64,000 bases of DNA, taken from Paracoccus mutanolyticus (GTDB taxonomy: Bacteria > Pseudomonadota > Alphaproteobacteria > Rhodobacterales > Rhodobacteraceae). Every line of letters begins with the position of its first letter. Within the stretch, counting starts at the first letter, position 1. Positions 9,059-18,374 of the stretch are shown in pieces. The notes below the pieces were generated by a model. That model saw only the letters and a program-made list of their open reading frames with translations. It ran no database searches and was not told the DNA's origin. Position numbers and translations under genes: made by a program. The DNA is taken from positions 1,240,001 to 1,304,000 of the forward strand of contig NZ_CP030239.1 in the NCBI RefSeq assembly GCF_003285265.1, in the 5' to 3' direction.

Positions 9059-9855
9059 AGGGCTGGACCACTGCCTTTGGCGGCATCGTGCGGCGCGAGT
9101 TCCTGCGCTTTACCCGCCAGCGGGAACGGTTCCTGGCCGCGCTGGTCCGGCCGCTGGTCTGGCTGTTCATCTTTGCGGCCGGCTTCCGCTCGGTCCTGGG
9201 GCTCTCGATCACGCCGCCCTATCGCACCTATGTCCTTTACGAGGTCTACGTCACCCCCGGCCTGTGCGGCATGATCCTGCTGTTTTCCGGGATGCAGTCG
9301 TCGCTGTCGATGGTCTACGACCGCGAGACGGGGGCCATGCGCAGCCTGCTGGTCAGCCCCTATCCGCGCTGGTTCCTGCTGGGGTCCAAGCTGGTCGCCT
9401 CGGTCATGGTGGCGGTGATGCAGGTCTATGCCTTCCTGCTGATCGCCTGGCTCTGGGGCATCCGCCCGCCGTGGCACGGCTATCTGACGGTGCTGCCGGC
9501 CTTGGTGCTGGCGGGGGTGATGTGTCATCGCAAATTAGCTATTTTAAGGAGATTCCGTCGATTATTGGAGATTTCAATGGCGACGGATTGGATGATGTCT
9601 CACATAAAGGGGCTGTCTTTGCCTCGACCGTGCTTTGTCCGTTGTGGCGTTGCGCGTCCAGCACCCTTCTCCGAGATCTGCGCACTGAACCCGTTCACCC
9701 ACGCGGTCGGACTGATCCGCTTCGCGCTTTACGGCCAAGTCGAGCCGGTGTCGCTGGCCGTCACGCTGGGCTGCATCCTGGTCTTTTTCGGGGGGACCGT
9801 CTTCATGTATGATCCGGCCAAGGGCCTGTGGCGCGGCCGCAAGGGAGGGGTGTGA
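9055..9855 (+). CDS. ABC-2 type permease, PQQ-associated, carrying a foreign patch
   Basis: The membrane subunit for the ATPase just upstream. The first 150 residues are a normal ABC-2 permease: VRPLVWLFIFAAGFRSVLG, FSGMQSSLSMVYDRETGAMRSLLVSPYPRW, then hydrophobic spans. The C-terminal part (ICALNPFTHAVGLIRFALYG onward) is also typical. Between about 9521 and 9660 the sequence is disturbed. An AT-rich patch replaces part of a transmembrane region, and the following FAST-CPLWR stretch is read in a different frame. The overall frame is restored by the end. As written the protein would lack a normal fourth or fifth span. Confidence 0.75.
   Translation: MKGWTTAFGGIVRREFLRFTRQRERFLAALVRPLVWLFIFAAGFRSVLGLSITPPYRTYVLYEVYVTPGLCGMILLFSGMQSSLSMVYDRETGAMRSLLVSPYPRWFLLGSKLVASVMVAVMQVYAFLLIAWLWGIRPPWHGYLTVLPALVLAGVMCHRKLAILRRFRRLLEISMATDWMMSHIKGLSLPRPCFVRCGVARPAPFSEICALNPFTHAVGLIRFALYGQVEPVSLAVTLGCILVFFGGTVFMYDPAKGLWRGRKGGV
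9526..9610 (+). other. AT-rich FG-GAP/VCBS-like fragment inside the permease gene
   Basis: In frame 3 these bases encode IPSIIGDFNGDGLDDVSHKG, the calcium-binding FG-GAP/VCBS repeat consensus of extracellular and RHS/Tc-toxin-type proteins, which has no place in an ABC permease. Base composition drops sharply relative to both flanks, consistent with an origin outside this gene. Confidence 0.75.
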
Positions 9856-10460
9856 TGATGCGCAGCATTCTGTCGGGGGTGATCCTGTCGGCCTTGGCCG
9901 CCACGGCAGGCCATGCGGCGGGCCCGGTCGATCCCGACTGGCCCTGCGTCCAGCGCCGCCAGCCCGCGCTGTCGGTCGGCCAGATCTGGGGCGGCCCGCC
10001 GCCCGACGACGCCGCGCAGGCGCATGTCGAGGATCCGGACGTGCAGCAGCTGGCCCAGGTCATCGCGCTGCGCCGCACCCCCTTGCCCGAGGCCGAGGGC
10101 CTCGTGCGCGACTTTGCCGGCGCCCATGACGCATCGGCGCTGGTCGGGCTGTTCCTGGCGGCCTTCGATCACATCCAGCACCAGCGCAACCGCGTCATGG
10201 AGGGCATCACCCGCTATGCCCACAAGCAGGAGGCGCTGGAGGTCCGGATCGAGGATCTGCGCCATGAATTCGCGCGGCTCGATCAGGCCGAGCCCAAGGA
10301 TTTCGACGCGCTCGACAAGATCGAGGAACAGATCGACTGGTCCACCCGCATCTTCCAGGACCGCCAGCAGTCTCTGACCTATGTCTGCGAAACGCCGGTG
10401 GTGCTGGAACAGCGCGCCTTTGCCCTGGGCCGGATCATCGCGGCCCAGGTGCCGCGCTGA
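9855..10460 (+). CDS. Secreted coiled-coil protein of unknown function
   Basis: A 201-residue product with a signal peptide (SGVILSALAATAGHAAG). The mature part starts DPDWPCVQRRQPALSVGQIWGG and continues as a charged helical region (HKQEALEVRIEDLRHEFARLD) likely to form a coiled coil. Two Cys could form a disulfide (WPCVQ and YVCET). It overlaps the permease stop and lies in the operon, so it may serve the ABC system or a quinoprotein. I do not recognise the family. Either ATG at 9855 or 9858 may be used. Confidence 0.7.
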   Translation: MMRSILSGVILSALAATAGHAAGPVDPDWPCVQRRQPALSVGQIWGGPPPDDAAQAHVEDPDVQQLAQVIALRRTPLPEAEGLVRDFAGAHDASALVGLFLAAFDHIQHQRNRVMEGITRYAHKQEALEVRIEDLRHEFARLDQAEPKDFDALDKIEEQIDWSTRIFQDRQQSLTYVCETPVVLEQRAFALGRIIAAQVPR

Positions 10461-10497
10461 CCGCTTGGCCGCCCGCCTTCCGCCCCGGCCGAGCCGC

Positions 10498-12003
10498 ATG
10501 ACCTGCCGTCCCAGCCTGCGGTTCCGGCTGTGGCTGGGCGCCCTGCTGCTGGCGGGGCTGGCGGTGACGGCGGCGGGGCTGGCCGCCTGGGGCCTGATCC
10601 GCACCCAGGCCCTGCGATCGAGGCGATGGCCGCGCAGACCGGATCGAGGCCGATGGCGCGCTGTCGGCCCGGCTGAACGAATGGCTGCTGGCCTGGGTCG
10701 GCGCGCCGGGGATGGTCCCGGGCATGCCCGGTCCCGACAGCCGGCCCGTGGTCCAGGCGCTGGACCGGCTGGACCGGCTGCTGGCCGAGGATGTGAAGGC
10801 TGCCCCCGATCCGACCGAAGCCACCGTCCGCGCCCGGCAAAGCATGACCCCGGCCCGGCTGCGCGGCCTGTTCAACCAGCTGGAAAGCACCTTTCGCACC
10901 ACCCCTCCCGACACGCCCGCCGGACAGGCGGCGCTGGCCTTTCACGCCGCCCAGGCGCCCGGCGCCATCGCCCGGCAGATCGACCACGAAATGCACCGCC
11001 GCGAAGCCGCCCTTGCCGCCATGCAATCCTTGCGCCGCCCGCTGCTGACCGGGGCGGCGCTGGTCGCGCTGGCCGCGCCCCTTGTACAGGCGCGCTGTAC
11101 CTGCTGGTGCTGGGCCCGCTGTTCCGCCGGCTGCGGCAGGGCACTGCCTTTGCCGCGACGCTCTCGGCCGCCGACCTTCCGCACGGGGCGGGCGGGCACG
11201 ACGAACTGGGGCTGATGTTCGCCCGCCTGCGCCAGATGGCGGCGCGCATCGACCGCCGCCGCGCGCGGCTGGAGGCGGCGATCGAGGAGCGCACCGCAGC
11301 GCTTTCCGCCGCGAACGACCGGCTGGCGCTGATCGACCGCAACCGACGCCGCTTTTTCGCCGATGTCGGCCACGAGCTGCGCACCCCCCTGACCGTCATC
11401 ATGGGCGAGGCGGAACTGGGCGAGGCCCATCCCGACCCCGAAGCCCGCGCCGCCTTCCAGACCATCGGCGCCCGCGCCGCCCGCCTGTTCCGCCGGATCG
11501 AGGACATGCTGCGCATCGCCCGGTCCGAAAGCGGCCGGCTGGAGCTGGCGGCCGAGCGCGTGGACCTGGGCGCGGCGGTTCGGGGGGCGCTGGCCGACCT
11601 TGCCCCGGCGCTGAAGCGGGCGGGCGTCTCAGCGCAGGTCGACCTGCCCCCGCTGGCCGTGCGGGGCGATCCCGACTGGCTGCGCCAGGTCTTTGCCGGC
11701 CTGTTCGAGAACGCCGCGAAATACGCCGGCCGGGGCGCCGAGGTCACGGTCTCGGGCCGGGCCGACGGGCGGATGGCCCTGGTCCGGGTCGCCGACACCG
11801 GACGCGGCCTGCCCGAGGGCCTGGGCGCGGCGGTGCTGGACCGCTTTACCCGCGACGCCCAGGCGGATCAGGGCGGCGGCTTCGGCGTGGGCCTTGCCCT
11901 GGCGCGCTGGGTCGTGGAAACCTTGGGCGGCAGCCTGGTGCTGGCGCCCTCGGCCACCGGCCTTGCGCTGGACCTGCGGCTGCCCCTTTGGGAGGAGGAG
12001 TGA
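10498..12003 (+). CDS. Sensor histidine kinase, frameshifted
   Basis: A membrane sensor kinase partner of the response regulator that follows with an overlapping ATGA. An N-terminal transmembrane segment (LWLGALLLAGLAVTAAGLAAWG) leads to a periplasmic part, then a second span and HAMP near LYLLVLGPLFRRLRQG. The HisKA box is FFADVGHELRTPLTVIMGEAE, the N-box FENAAKYAG, G1 DTGRGLP and G2 GGGFGVGLALARW. Frame changes near 10615, 10640 and 11090, each equal to one lost base, are needed to join the periplasmic part. The signal sensed is unknown; the setting suggests alcohol-oxidation control. Confidence 0.82.
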   Translation: MTCRPSLRFRLWLGALLLAGLAVTAAGLAAWGLIRTQALRSRRWPRRPDRGRWRAVGPAERMAAGLGRRAGDGPGHARSRQPARGPGAGPAGPAAGRGCEGCPRSDRSHRPRPAKHDPGPAARPVQPAGKHLSHHPSRHARRTGGAGLSRRPGARRHRPADRPRNAPPRSRPCRHAILAPPAADRGGAGRAGRAPCTGALYLLVLGPLFRRLRQGTAFAATLSAADLPHGAGGHDELGLMFARLRQMAARIDRRRARLEAAIEERTAALSAANDRLALIDRNRRRFFADVGHELRTPLTVIMGEAELGEAHPDPEARAAFQTIGARAARLFRRIEDMLRIARSESGRLELAAERVDLGAAVRGALADLAPALKRAGVSAQVDLPPLAVRGDPDWLRQVFAGLFENAAKYAGRGAEVTVSGRADGRMALVRVADTGRGLPEGLGAAVLDRFTRDAQADQGGGFGVGLALARWVVETLGGSLVLAPSATGLALDLRLPLWEEE

Positions 12004-12695
12004 TGGCGCATATCCTTGTGGTCGAGGACGATCCCGACATCGCCTCGCTGCTGTCGCGGGGCCTGGGCGCGGCGGGGCACCGCGTCGACTGGGCCGACAC
12101 GGTCGAGGCGGCCGCCGACCGCATCGCGGCCGCCAGCTTCGACGCGGCGATCATCGACATGATGCTGGGCGACGACAGCGGCGCAAGCCTGCTGGCCGAC
12201 CTGCGCGCGCAGGGCAACCGGATGCCCGCGATCATGCTGTCGGCCCTGGCCCGCGTCGAGGACCGGGCAGAGGGGCTCGAGGCCGGGGCGCAGGATTATG
12301 TGGTCAAGCCCTTCCAGCTGTCCGAACTGCTGGCCCGGCTTGAGGTGCAGCTGCACCGCGCGGCCCCCCGGCAGGGGCCGATCGCCCTCGGCCGGCTGGT
12401 CTATGACCCCGACACCCGCACCGCCTCGGCCCTGGGCGGCACCGGCCGCGCGGTCGTCATGACCGAACGCGAGGGCGAGCTGCTGGCCTATCTGATGGCG
12501 CGCCCGGGCCAGGTCCTGACCCGGGGCGAACTGTTCGACGCACTCTGGGCCCAGCACGGCGGATCGACCGACAATGTGGTCGACGTCTATCTGGGCTATA
12601 TCCGGCGCAAGCTGGACAATTTCACACCCTATGGGCTGGCGCTGCGCACCCTGCGCCGGCGCGGCTTTGTCCTGACGCAGGAGATTTCGGAATGA
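12003..12695 (+). CDS. OmpR/PhoB-family response regulator
   Basis: A 230-residue regulator. The receiver domain has ILVVEDDPDIASLLSRG, phospho-acceptor Asp in AAIIDMMLGDDSG, switch Ser in IMLSAL and Lys in DYVVKPFQLSELL. A C-terminal winged helix follows, with TEREGELLAYLMARPGQVLT and DNVVDVYLGYIRRKLD. It is translationally coupled to the kinase. Its targets are probably the neighbouring quinoprotein genes. Confidence 0.92.
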   Translation: MAHILVVEDDPDIASLLSRGLGAAGHRVDWADTVEAAADRIAAASFDAAIIDMMLGDDSGASLLADLRAQGNRMPAIMLSALARVEDRAEGLEAGAQDYVVKPFQLSELLARLEVQLHRAAPRQGPIALGRLVYDPDTRTASALGGTGRAVVMTEREGELLAYLMARPGQVLTRGELFDALWAQHGGSTDNVVDVYLGYIRRKLDNFTPYGLALRTLRRRGFVLTQEISE

Positions 12696-13351
12696 AGGCA
12701 CCTGTCCTGGCCCTGCTTCTGGGGCTGGCTTTCCCCTTGTCCGCCCCGGCGGGCGGGCTGACCGACCTTCTGATGGCGCCGGGCCTGCTGACCCAGGCCC
12801 CGGCGGGGGCGGATGGCGCGATCCTGCGCTATGCCCATGAACGCCGGCTACCCGCGCCGCGGCAGGCGGACCCTTCGGCGCAGGCGGCGGGGGGCATCCT
12901 GCCCACGCGGCCGGTCGAGCGCGGCCGGGCGGTGCTGTCCCTGTCCCAGGACGACAGCCTGCTGGCGCTGAGCCTGTCGGACGACAAGACGCCCGCCCAT
13001 GTGGTGGCCGAGTTCCCGCGCTCGGGTCCCAATCCCATCCTGCTGTTCTTTCTGGAAAACGTGGTGCGCAGCATGGCGACGCAGACCGGCGGCAGCCCCT
13101 ATTACATCCGCAACCGGATCCGCGACAGCCTGGTGGCCTTGCCTGCCGGGACGGCGCGGGACGGCGTGGCCGAGGTCGCGCTGCAGCCCTTCGCCGGCGA
13201 CCCCAACGCGCCGCGCATGGGCGAATTCGCCAAGCTGCGGCTGGCGATCCGCTATGACCCCGCCCGGCCCGGCGCCCTGGTCGGGCTGGACGCCGATACC
13301 GGCGACGCCGGCGGCTATCACGAGACCCTTGGCCTGATCGCGGAGAAATGA
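12692..13351 (+). CDS. Secreted protein of unknown function
   Basis: A 219-residue product with a signal peptide (LALLLGLAFPLSAPAGG). The body contains SLSQDDSLLALSLSDDKTPAHVV and FLENVVRSMATQTGGSPYYIRNRIRDSL, mixed alpha/beta without a recognised motif. It overlaps the response regulator stop (ATGA) and is coupled to the next small gene, so it forms part of the same transcript. The protein could be a periplasmic component monitored by the kinase, but that is speculative. Confidence 0.7.
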   Translation: MKAPVLALLLGLAFPLSAPAGGLTDLLMAPGLLTQAPAGADGAILRYAHERRLPAPRQADPSAQAAGGILPTRPVERGRAVLSLSQDDSLLALSLSDDKTPAHVVAEFPRSGPNPILLFFLENVVRSMATQTGGSPYYIRNRIRDSLVALPAGTARDGVAEVALQPFAGDPNAPRMGEFAKLRLAIRYDPARPGALVGLDADTGDAGGYHETLGLIAEK

Positions 13352-13701
13352 CGATGCGTTCCCAAGCCCTTGCCCTTGCCCTGCTGACCTGCGGCGGGAC
13401 CGCCGCCGCCCAGCCGCCGGCGGTCAACGACTATCCGACCGACGCCCGGGCCGAATACGTCTTTGCCTGCATGGCGACCAACGGCCAGACCCAGGACGCG
13501 CTGCGGCGCTGTTCCTGTTCGATCGACGCCATCGCCTCGATCCTGCCCTATGACCGCTATGTCTCGGCCGAGACGGTGCTGCGGATGCGCCAGGGCGCGG
13601 GCGAGCGCGCCGCCATGTTCCGCGGCGGCACGCCCGCGACCAGCGCCATCCTGGCCGACCTGCGCCGCGCCCAGGCCGAGGCCGAGATGCTGTGTTTCTG
13701 A
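13348..13701 (+). CDS. Small secreted Cys-containing protein of unknown function
   Basis: A 117-residue product with a signal peptide (ALALALLTCGGTAAAQP). The mature part has FACMATNGQTQDALRRCSCSIDAIASIL, with four Cys in a pattern resembling small periplasmic proteins beside quinoproteins. The first ATG at 13348 overlaps the previous stop; a second at 13354 is also possible. It is the last gene before a bidirectional terminator. Confidence 0.68.
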   Translation: MTMRSQALALALLTCGGTAAAQPPAVNDYPTDARAEYVFACMATNGQTQDALRRCSCSIDAIASILPYDRYVSAETVLRMRQGAGERAAMFRGGTPATSAILADLRRAQAEAEMLCF

Positions 13702-13725
13702 CCCCCTGGCCAAGGCCGGACATGA

Positions 13726-13756
13726 AAAAGGCTGCCCCGAGGGGCAGCCTTTCGTC
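13726..13756. terminator. Bidirectional rho-independent terminator
   Basis: The stem GGCTGCCCC / GGGGCAGCC with a GA loop is flanked by AAAAA on one side and TTTC on the other, between the forward small gene and the convergent xoxF. Confidence 0.85.
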
Positions 13757-13774
13757 TTGCAGGGATTGCGCCGA

Positions 13775-15578
13775 TCAGTCGGGCAGCTTGAACATCGTCA
13801 GCTGGCCGCCCAGGGCGGTATAATCCGACAGGGCCGCATAGCCGCCCACGGCGCCCAGGCCGTCGTTGGCATTGGTCAGGCCCGCCGCAAGGCCGATGCC
13901 GGCCCAGCCGCCGATCCCGGACAGCACGCCCACATACTGCTTGCCGCCGTGTTCATAGGTGAAGACGTTGCCGATGATGCCCGAGGGGGTCTTGAACCTG
14001 TAAAGCTCCTTGCCCGTCTCGGCGTCCACCGCCTTCAGATAGCCTTCCAGCGTGCCATAGAACACGATATCGCCCGCCGTCGCCATGGCGCCCGACCAGA
14101 CCGAGAACTGCTCGGGCAGCGACCACTTGATCTTGCCCTCGACCGCGTCCCAGGCAATGAAGTTGCCCATGCCGCCGTGGCTGTCGGGGGCCGGGAACAT
14201 GGACAGGGTCGCGCCGACATAGGGCTGGCCCGCCGCATAGCTGACGCGGAACGGTTCGTAGTCCATGCAGACGTGGTTCGTCGGCACATAGAACAGGCCG
14301 GTCTTGGGCGAGTAGGTCGAGGGCTGCTGGTCCTTGGACCCCAGCGCCGCCGGGCAGACGCCGGTGGTGTTCACGTCCTCGCCGTTCTGTTCGGTCGAAT
14401 ATTCGGCGACCACCTGCGGCCGGCCGTACTGGTCCGAATTCGGGTCCATCTCGACATGCGTGGCCCAGTTGACGGCGGGGTCGTATTTCTCGGCCACCAG
14501 CAGTTCGCCCGTCTCGCGGTCCAGCGTATAGCCGAAGCCGTTGCGGTCGAAGTTGACCAGCAGCTTGCGCATCTTGCCGTCGATTTCCTTGTCGACCAGC
14601 AGGTTTTCGTTCACGCCGTCAAAGTCCCATTCGTCATGCGGCGTCTTCTGGTAGAACCACTTGGCCATGCCGGTGTCGGGATCGCGGGCCATGATCGTCA
14701 TCGACCAGCGGTTGTCGCCCGGACGCTGGCTGGGGTTCCAGGTCGAGGGGTTGCCGGTGCCGTAATAGATCAGGTTCAACTCGGGGTCATAGGTGGTCCA
14801 GCCCCAGGTGGTGCCGCCGCCGATCTTCCACTGGTCGCCTTCCCAGGTCTTGAGCGAGCTGTCCTTGCCGATGGGCTTGCCCAGATGCGTGGTCTTTTCG
14901 GGATCGACCAGCATTTCTTCGTCCGGGCCGGTCGAATAGGCGCGCCAGACCATCTTGCCGTCGGCAATGTTGTAGGCGGTCAGGTGGCCGCGGACGCCGT
15001 ATTCGCCGCCCGAGATGCCGACGATGACCTTGTCCCGGATCACGGTGACGGTGGCGGTGTTCGTCTCGCCCTTGGCGGGTCGCCGTTCACGACCGACCAT
15101 TTGACCTTGCCGGTCTTGGCATCCAGCGCCAGCAGCGTGGTGTCGGCCTGGTGCAGGAAGATGGTGTCATCGCCATAGGCCAGACCGCGTAGACGGTGTC
15201 GCAGCACATCACGCCGATCACGTCCGGGTTCTGTTCCGGGTGATAGCGCCACAGGATCTTGCCGTCGTTGTTCAGGTCCAGCGCGTAGACGATGTTCGGG
15301 AAGGGCGTGTGCAGATACATCACGTCGCCGATCACCAGCGGCGAGCCCTCGTGCCCGCGCAGCACCCCGGTCGAGAAGGTCCAGGCAACCTGCAGGTCGC
15401 CCACGTTGTCCTTGTTGATCTGATCCAGTTCCGAATAGCGGGTGCCGGCATAGTTGCCCAGCTGCATGACCCACTGCTTGGCATCGCTCTGACCGGCCAT
15501 GACCGAATCGTTGGCGATTGCGGGTACGGCCACCGATACCGAGAACGCGGCCAGCAGCCCGAAAATCCGCTTCTTCAT
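13775..15578 (-). CDS. xoxF: Lanthanide-dependent methanol dehydrogenase XoxF (PQQ enzyme), with two frame breaks
   Basis: XoxF oxidises methanol in the periplasm using PQQ and a rare-earth ion. The signal peptide ends near [11 protein letters not shown]. The adjacent Cys pair GVMCCDTV is the vicinal disulfide of quinoprotein dehydrogenases. [11 protein letters not shown] carries the catalytic Asp plus the second Asp two residues on, which marks the lanthanide type (Ala in calcium-type MxaF). Tryptophan-docking blades such as [20 protein letters not shown] follow. Frame breaks at about 15183 (CC to C) and 15080 (GG to G) each equal one lost base; between them the sequence is perfect. GGGGAGGAG upstream favours the ATG at 15578. 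Confidence 0.95.
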
Positions 15579-15747
15579 CGTCATTCTCCTCCCCTGAGAA
15601 ACGATTGAGGCAGGAACCGGGCGTCATTGCCTCCGCCATATCGGCCCGGTTCTTATATATGTTTTATAAAACGTTCAGTTGATCCGCCTTGTCAACGACA
15701 GGAACCCGCCCCTGAACAAAAGTATGAGGCCGGCCCTGCCCGCCGCC
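15579..15747 (-). promoter_or_regulatory. Upstream region of xoxF with candidate promoter
   Basis: On the reverse strand a TTGACA box lies at 15690-15695. It is followed by an AT-rich run with the palindrome TTTTATAAAA (15662-15671) and TATATAAG just beyond. This is the only AT-rich stretch for several kilobases, so it is probably the xoxF promoter. The exact -10 is uncertain because spacing to the best candidates is long. Confidence 0.5.
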
Positions 15748-16859
15748 TCAGGGCGAAGGCCGCGCCGCGCGGGGGTCGTAGATTGCCCGTTCCAGCGCCG
15801 CCAGCCGATCGCCGGCAGGCCGATGCGCCCGGCCAGGCGGCGCGCCGCCAGCAGGTCGCCCCGCGCCAGGGCCCGGCGATAGGCCAGCCGCAGCAGGGGC
15901 GACCAGCGGTCGCGGATGCGCCGCCACCCCGCCCCCACCCCGTCGGGCGCCAGCCGGACAGCAGCAATGCCCAAGCCCAGCAGCAGGCCCAGCACCACGC
16001 TGCCCGCCAGTTCGGCGACCTGCCAGGCGCCCAGCCGCCCGGTCGGCACCTGGCCGGTATAGAAGCTGGCGTAGCCGATGGTCAGGGCCGGGATCCGGGC
16101 GTTCTCGATCCGGCGGGTCTGGGTGTTGAACCAGGGAATGTCGACCGGCTCCAGCACGCCCGGCTCACCCGTGTGGGGGCGGAACTGCCAGGCCCAGACG
16201 GCTTCGGCCACGGGCCCCTCGGCGGTCAGGATCAGGTTGCGCTCGACCGGCTGGGCAAAGGTGATCAGCCAGTTCTCGGACACCACCGGACGGGGCGGCA
16301 GCTGCTCGGGCAAGGCGCCCAGCACGCGCAGCGTGACGCGGCGGGTCAGGATCTGGCCGTCGGCCAGCCGCGCTGGATCGGCCGAGAGGCTGTCGGTCAG
16401 CTCCAGCGCGCGGCCGGTGAAATGCCACCCCCGCTGGGCGGGAAACTCGCCCACCGACAGGGACAGGGGCTTGGCCTCGACCACCACGTCGCGGCGCTGG
16501 CTTTGCGTGTCGATGATGGTCAGCCGATGCCGGGCCGGGCCGAACTGCAGGGGACCGGCCCGCTTGGGCCAGATCGCCAGATGGCGCTCCATCACGATCC
16601 AGCGCAGCCCGTCGATCATCTCCTCGTGCCAGTCGTCCGGGCCGGTCTGGATCCAGTCGAAACTGTCGCTCGGGGCGATTTCCAGCTTTTCGTTGGCGAT
16701 CTTGCGGTCGTAGACGGCGCGGATGACGACCGGGACCATCTCGCCAACGACGGGATGGGGGTTGCCCTGGGCGGTGATCGTCAGCCGCAGGTTGCCCTCG
16801 GCCCAGCCGCAGGCGGGGAACAGCGCCAAGGCCAGCAGGGTCAGGATCAGCCTTACCAC
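15748..16859 (-). CDS. BatD-like membrane-anchored protein of the MoxR/VWA operon
   Basis: A signal peptide (LILTLLALALFPACGWAEG) is followed by beta-rich extracytoplasmic repeats, GNPHPVVGEMVPVVIRAVYD and TFAQPVERNLILTAEGPVAE, then one transmembrane helix (LAGSVVLGLLLGLGIAAVRL) and a short basic cytoplasmic tail. This resembles BatD/oxygen-tolerance proteins. The main frame runs on past the natural end. Restoring one base near 15810 gives LAALERAIYDPRAARPSP and a stop at 15748. The GTG start at 16859 overlaps the TPR gene stop. It is the last gene of the operon, facing xoxF in the same direction. Confidence 0.75.
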
Positions 16860-17444
16860 GGGTCGCCCTCCTCTCCGGTGGCAAGGCCCATGGCGATGCG
16901 GCGCTTCTGTTCGGCCTCGAGGCGCAGCCGCAGGAACTCGCCCGGGTTGTCGGGCAGGGTTTCCAGCCATTCGGCATCGGCGACCCGGCGGCCCTCGTCC
17001 AGCGGACGGCCCAGCCGCTTGATCTCGTCGACCGGAGAGCCGCCGACGGCGGCAATCACCGTCACCGCGATGCGCCCGGCCGCATTGCCCTGACCCATGG
17101 TGGGCGGGATCAGCGCGTTCACCACATTGCGGTTCTCGCGCGCCTGGCTGTCGGCGGGGTTGGCAAACAGCACGGCGTCGAAATAGTCGCGCGACAGCGG
17201 CAGGTTTCCGGTCACCGCCAGCGACAGGCCCCGGTTGTAGGTCGATCCGCGCCCGGCTTCGCGGAACGCATCGTCCGCCCCCGCGTAATCGCCCGCCTGA
17301 TACAGCGCCACGCCCCGGACGGCGGGGTCGTCCAGCATGATCGCGGCGAGGCCTGGCAGGCCCGCCGCAAGCGCCAGCTTGGCCCGGGCGTCGCCCCCGG
17401 CCAGGACCAGCGCGTCACGACTGGCCGAACAGGGCGGCGGCCAT
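16853..17444 (-). CDS. TPR-like protein (MxaK-type) of the MoxR/VWA operon
   Basis: About 195 residues with the tetratricopeptide-like run DPAVRGVALYQAGDYAGADDAFREAGRGSTYNRGLSLAVTGNLPLSRDYFDAVL, described here in parts: the motif VALYQAGDYAGADDAFRE is a clear TPR hairpin. Such proteins sit with MoxR ATPases and VWA proteins in mxa and bat operons. The start is unclear. An ATG at 17444 (MAAALFGQ) joins the conserved part only if one base near 17425 is restored. It overlaps the VWA gene upstream and the BatD-like gene downstream. Confidence 0.65.
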
Positions 17445-18374
17445 CCGCGATGCCCCTCCGCAACAGAACCTGGATCGCCAGCAACGCCAGGGGCAGCAGC
17501 CAGGGGCCAAGGTCCAGAAAGCATGCCCGGCGGTGTCGTCGCGCGCCAGCCGCGCGGTGCGGCGGGCGGCGATGCGGGCCATCAGGGCCGGCGGATCGGC
17601 GGCGGGCATGGCCTCGCCGCCGCCGGCGCGGGCCAGGTCGGCCAGCGGGCCGGGCGCGGGCGGCGGCGCGCCCGCGGCCGCGACGGGCAGGACCAGCGCC
17701 CAGACCCGGGCGCCGTCGCTGGCCAGACGCGCGGCCTCCTCGACGGCGCGGGGACGCACGCCGCCGCCGTCCGTCACCAGAACCAGGTCGGCGCCGCCCA
17801 GGCCCGGTCCGTCGCGGCCGCCGAACAGGTCGCGCGCCATCGACAGCGCGATGTCAGGACGGCTGCCCGCGACGGGCATGGTGTCGCGCGACAGGACCGC
17901 GATCAGGTCCGACAGGGTCGCCGCGTCCGAGGTGGGCGCCGAGGCCAGATAGGCGTCGCCCGCGTAAAGCATCAACCCGACCGGGCGGCCCTGCGCCAGG
18001 GGCAGCAGCATCGCCGCCGCCGACCGCGCCTCGTCCAGCACGCGCTGGTCGCCGGCGACCGAGGGCGACAGGTCCATGGCCAGGATCAACGGGTCCAGCG
18101 CGCGGTATTCGACCGCGCCGGGTCGCAGCACCGCCGGTCCCGACAGCGCCAGCACCAGCGCCAGCGCGGCCAGAAAGGGCAGCGCCACGTCGGGCGTGTG
18201 GCGGCCGTCCGTCAAAAGACCCAGGCGGCGCAGCGCAGGCATCAGCGCGGGGTCCAGGACCGCCGTCCATTCGCCCGCCGCGCGCCGCTGCCGCACCAGC
18301 CCAGTCCCGCGCGATCAGCGGCAGCGCCGCCAGCCACCAGGGCCGCAGCAGTGATCAGGCTCGCCCAGCGTCAT
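17415..18374 (-). CDS. VWA-domain membrane protein (MxaL/BatB-like), frameshifted at both ends
   Basis: The central part is a von Willebrand A domain with a MIDAS motif, LILAMDLSPSVAGDQ, and LVLVTDGGGVRP. It is preceded by a membrane span (LPFLAALALVLALSGPAVL). The start ATG at 18374 overlaps the preceding stop, but the N-terminal span WWLAALPLIARDW lies in another frame, and the C-terminal span (WLLPLALLAIQVLLRRG) in a third. Single-base losses around 18300-18350 and 17520 are needed. MIDAS proteins of this operon type are thought to work with the MoxR chaperone in metal or cofactor insertion. Confidence 0.7.
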
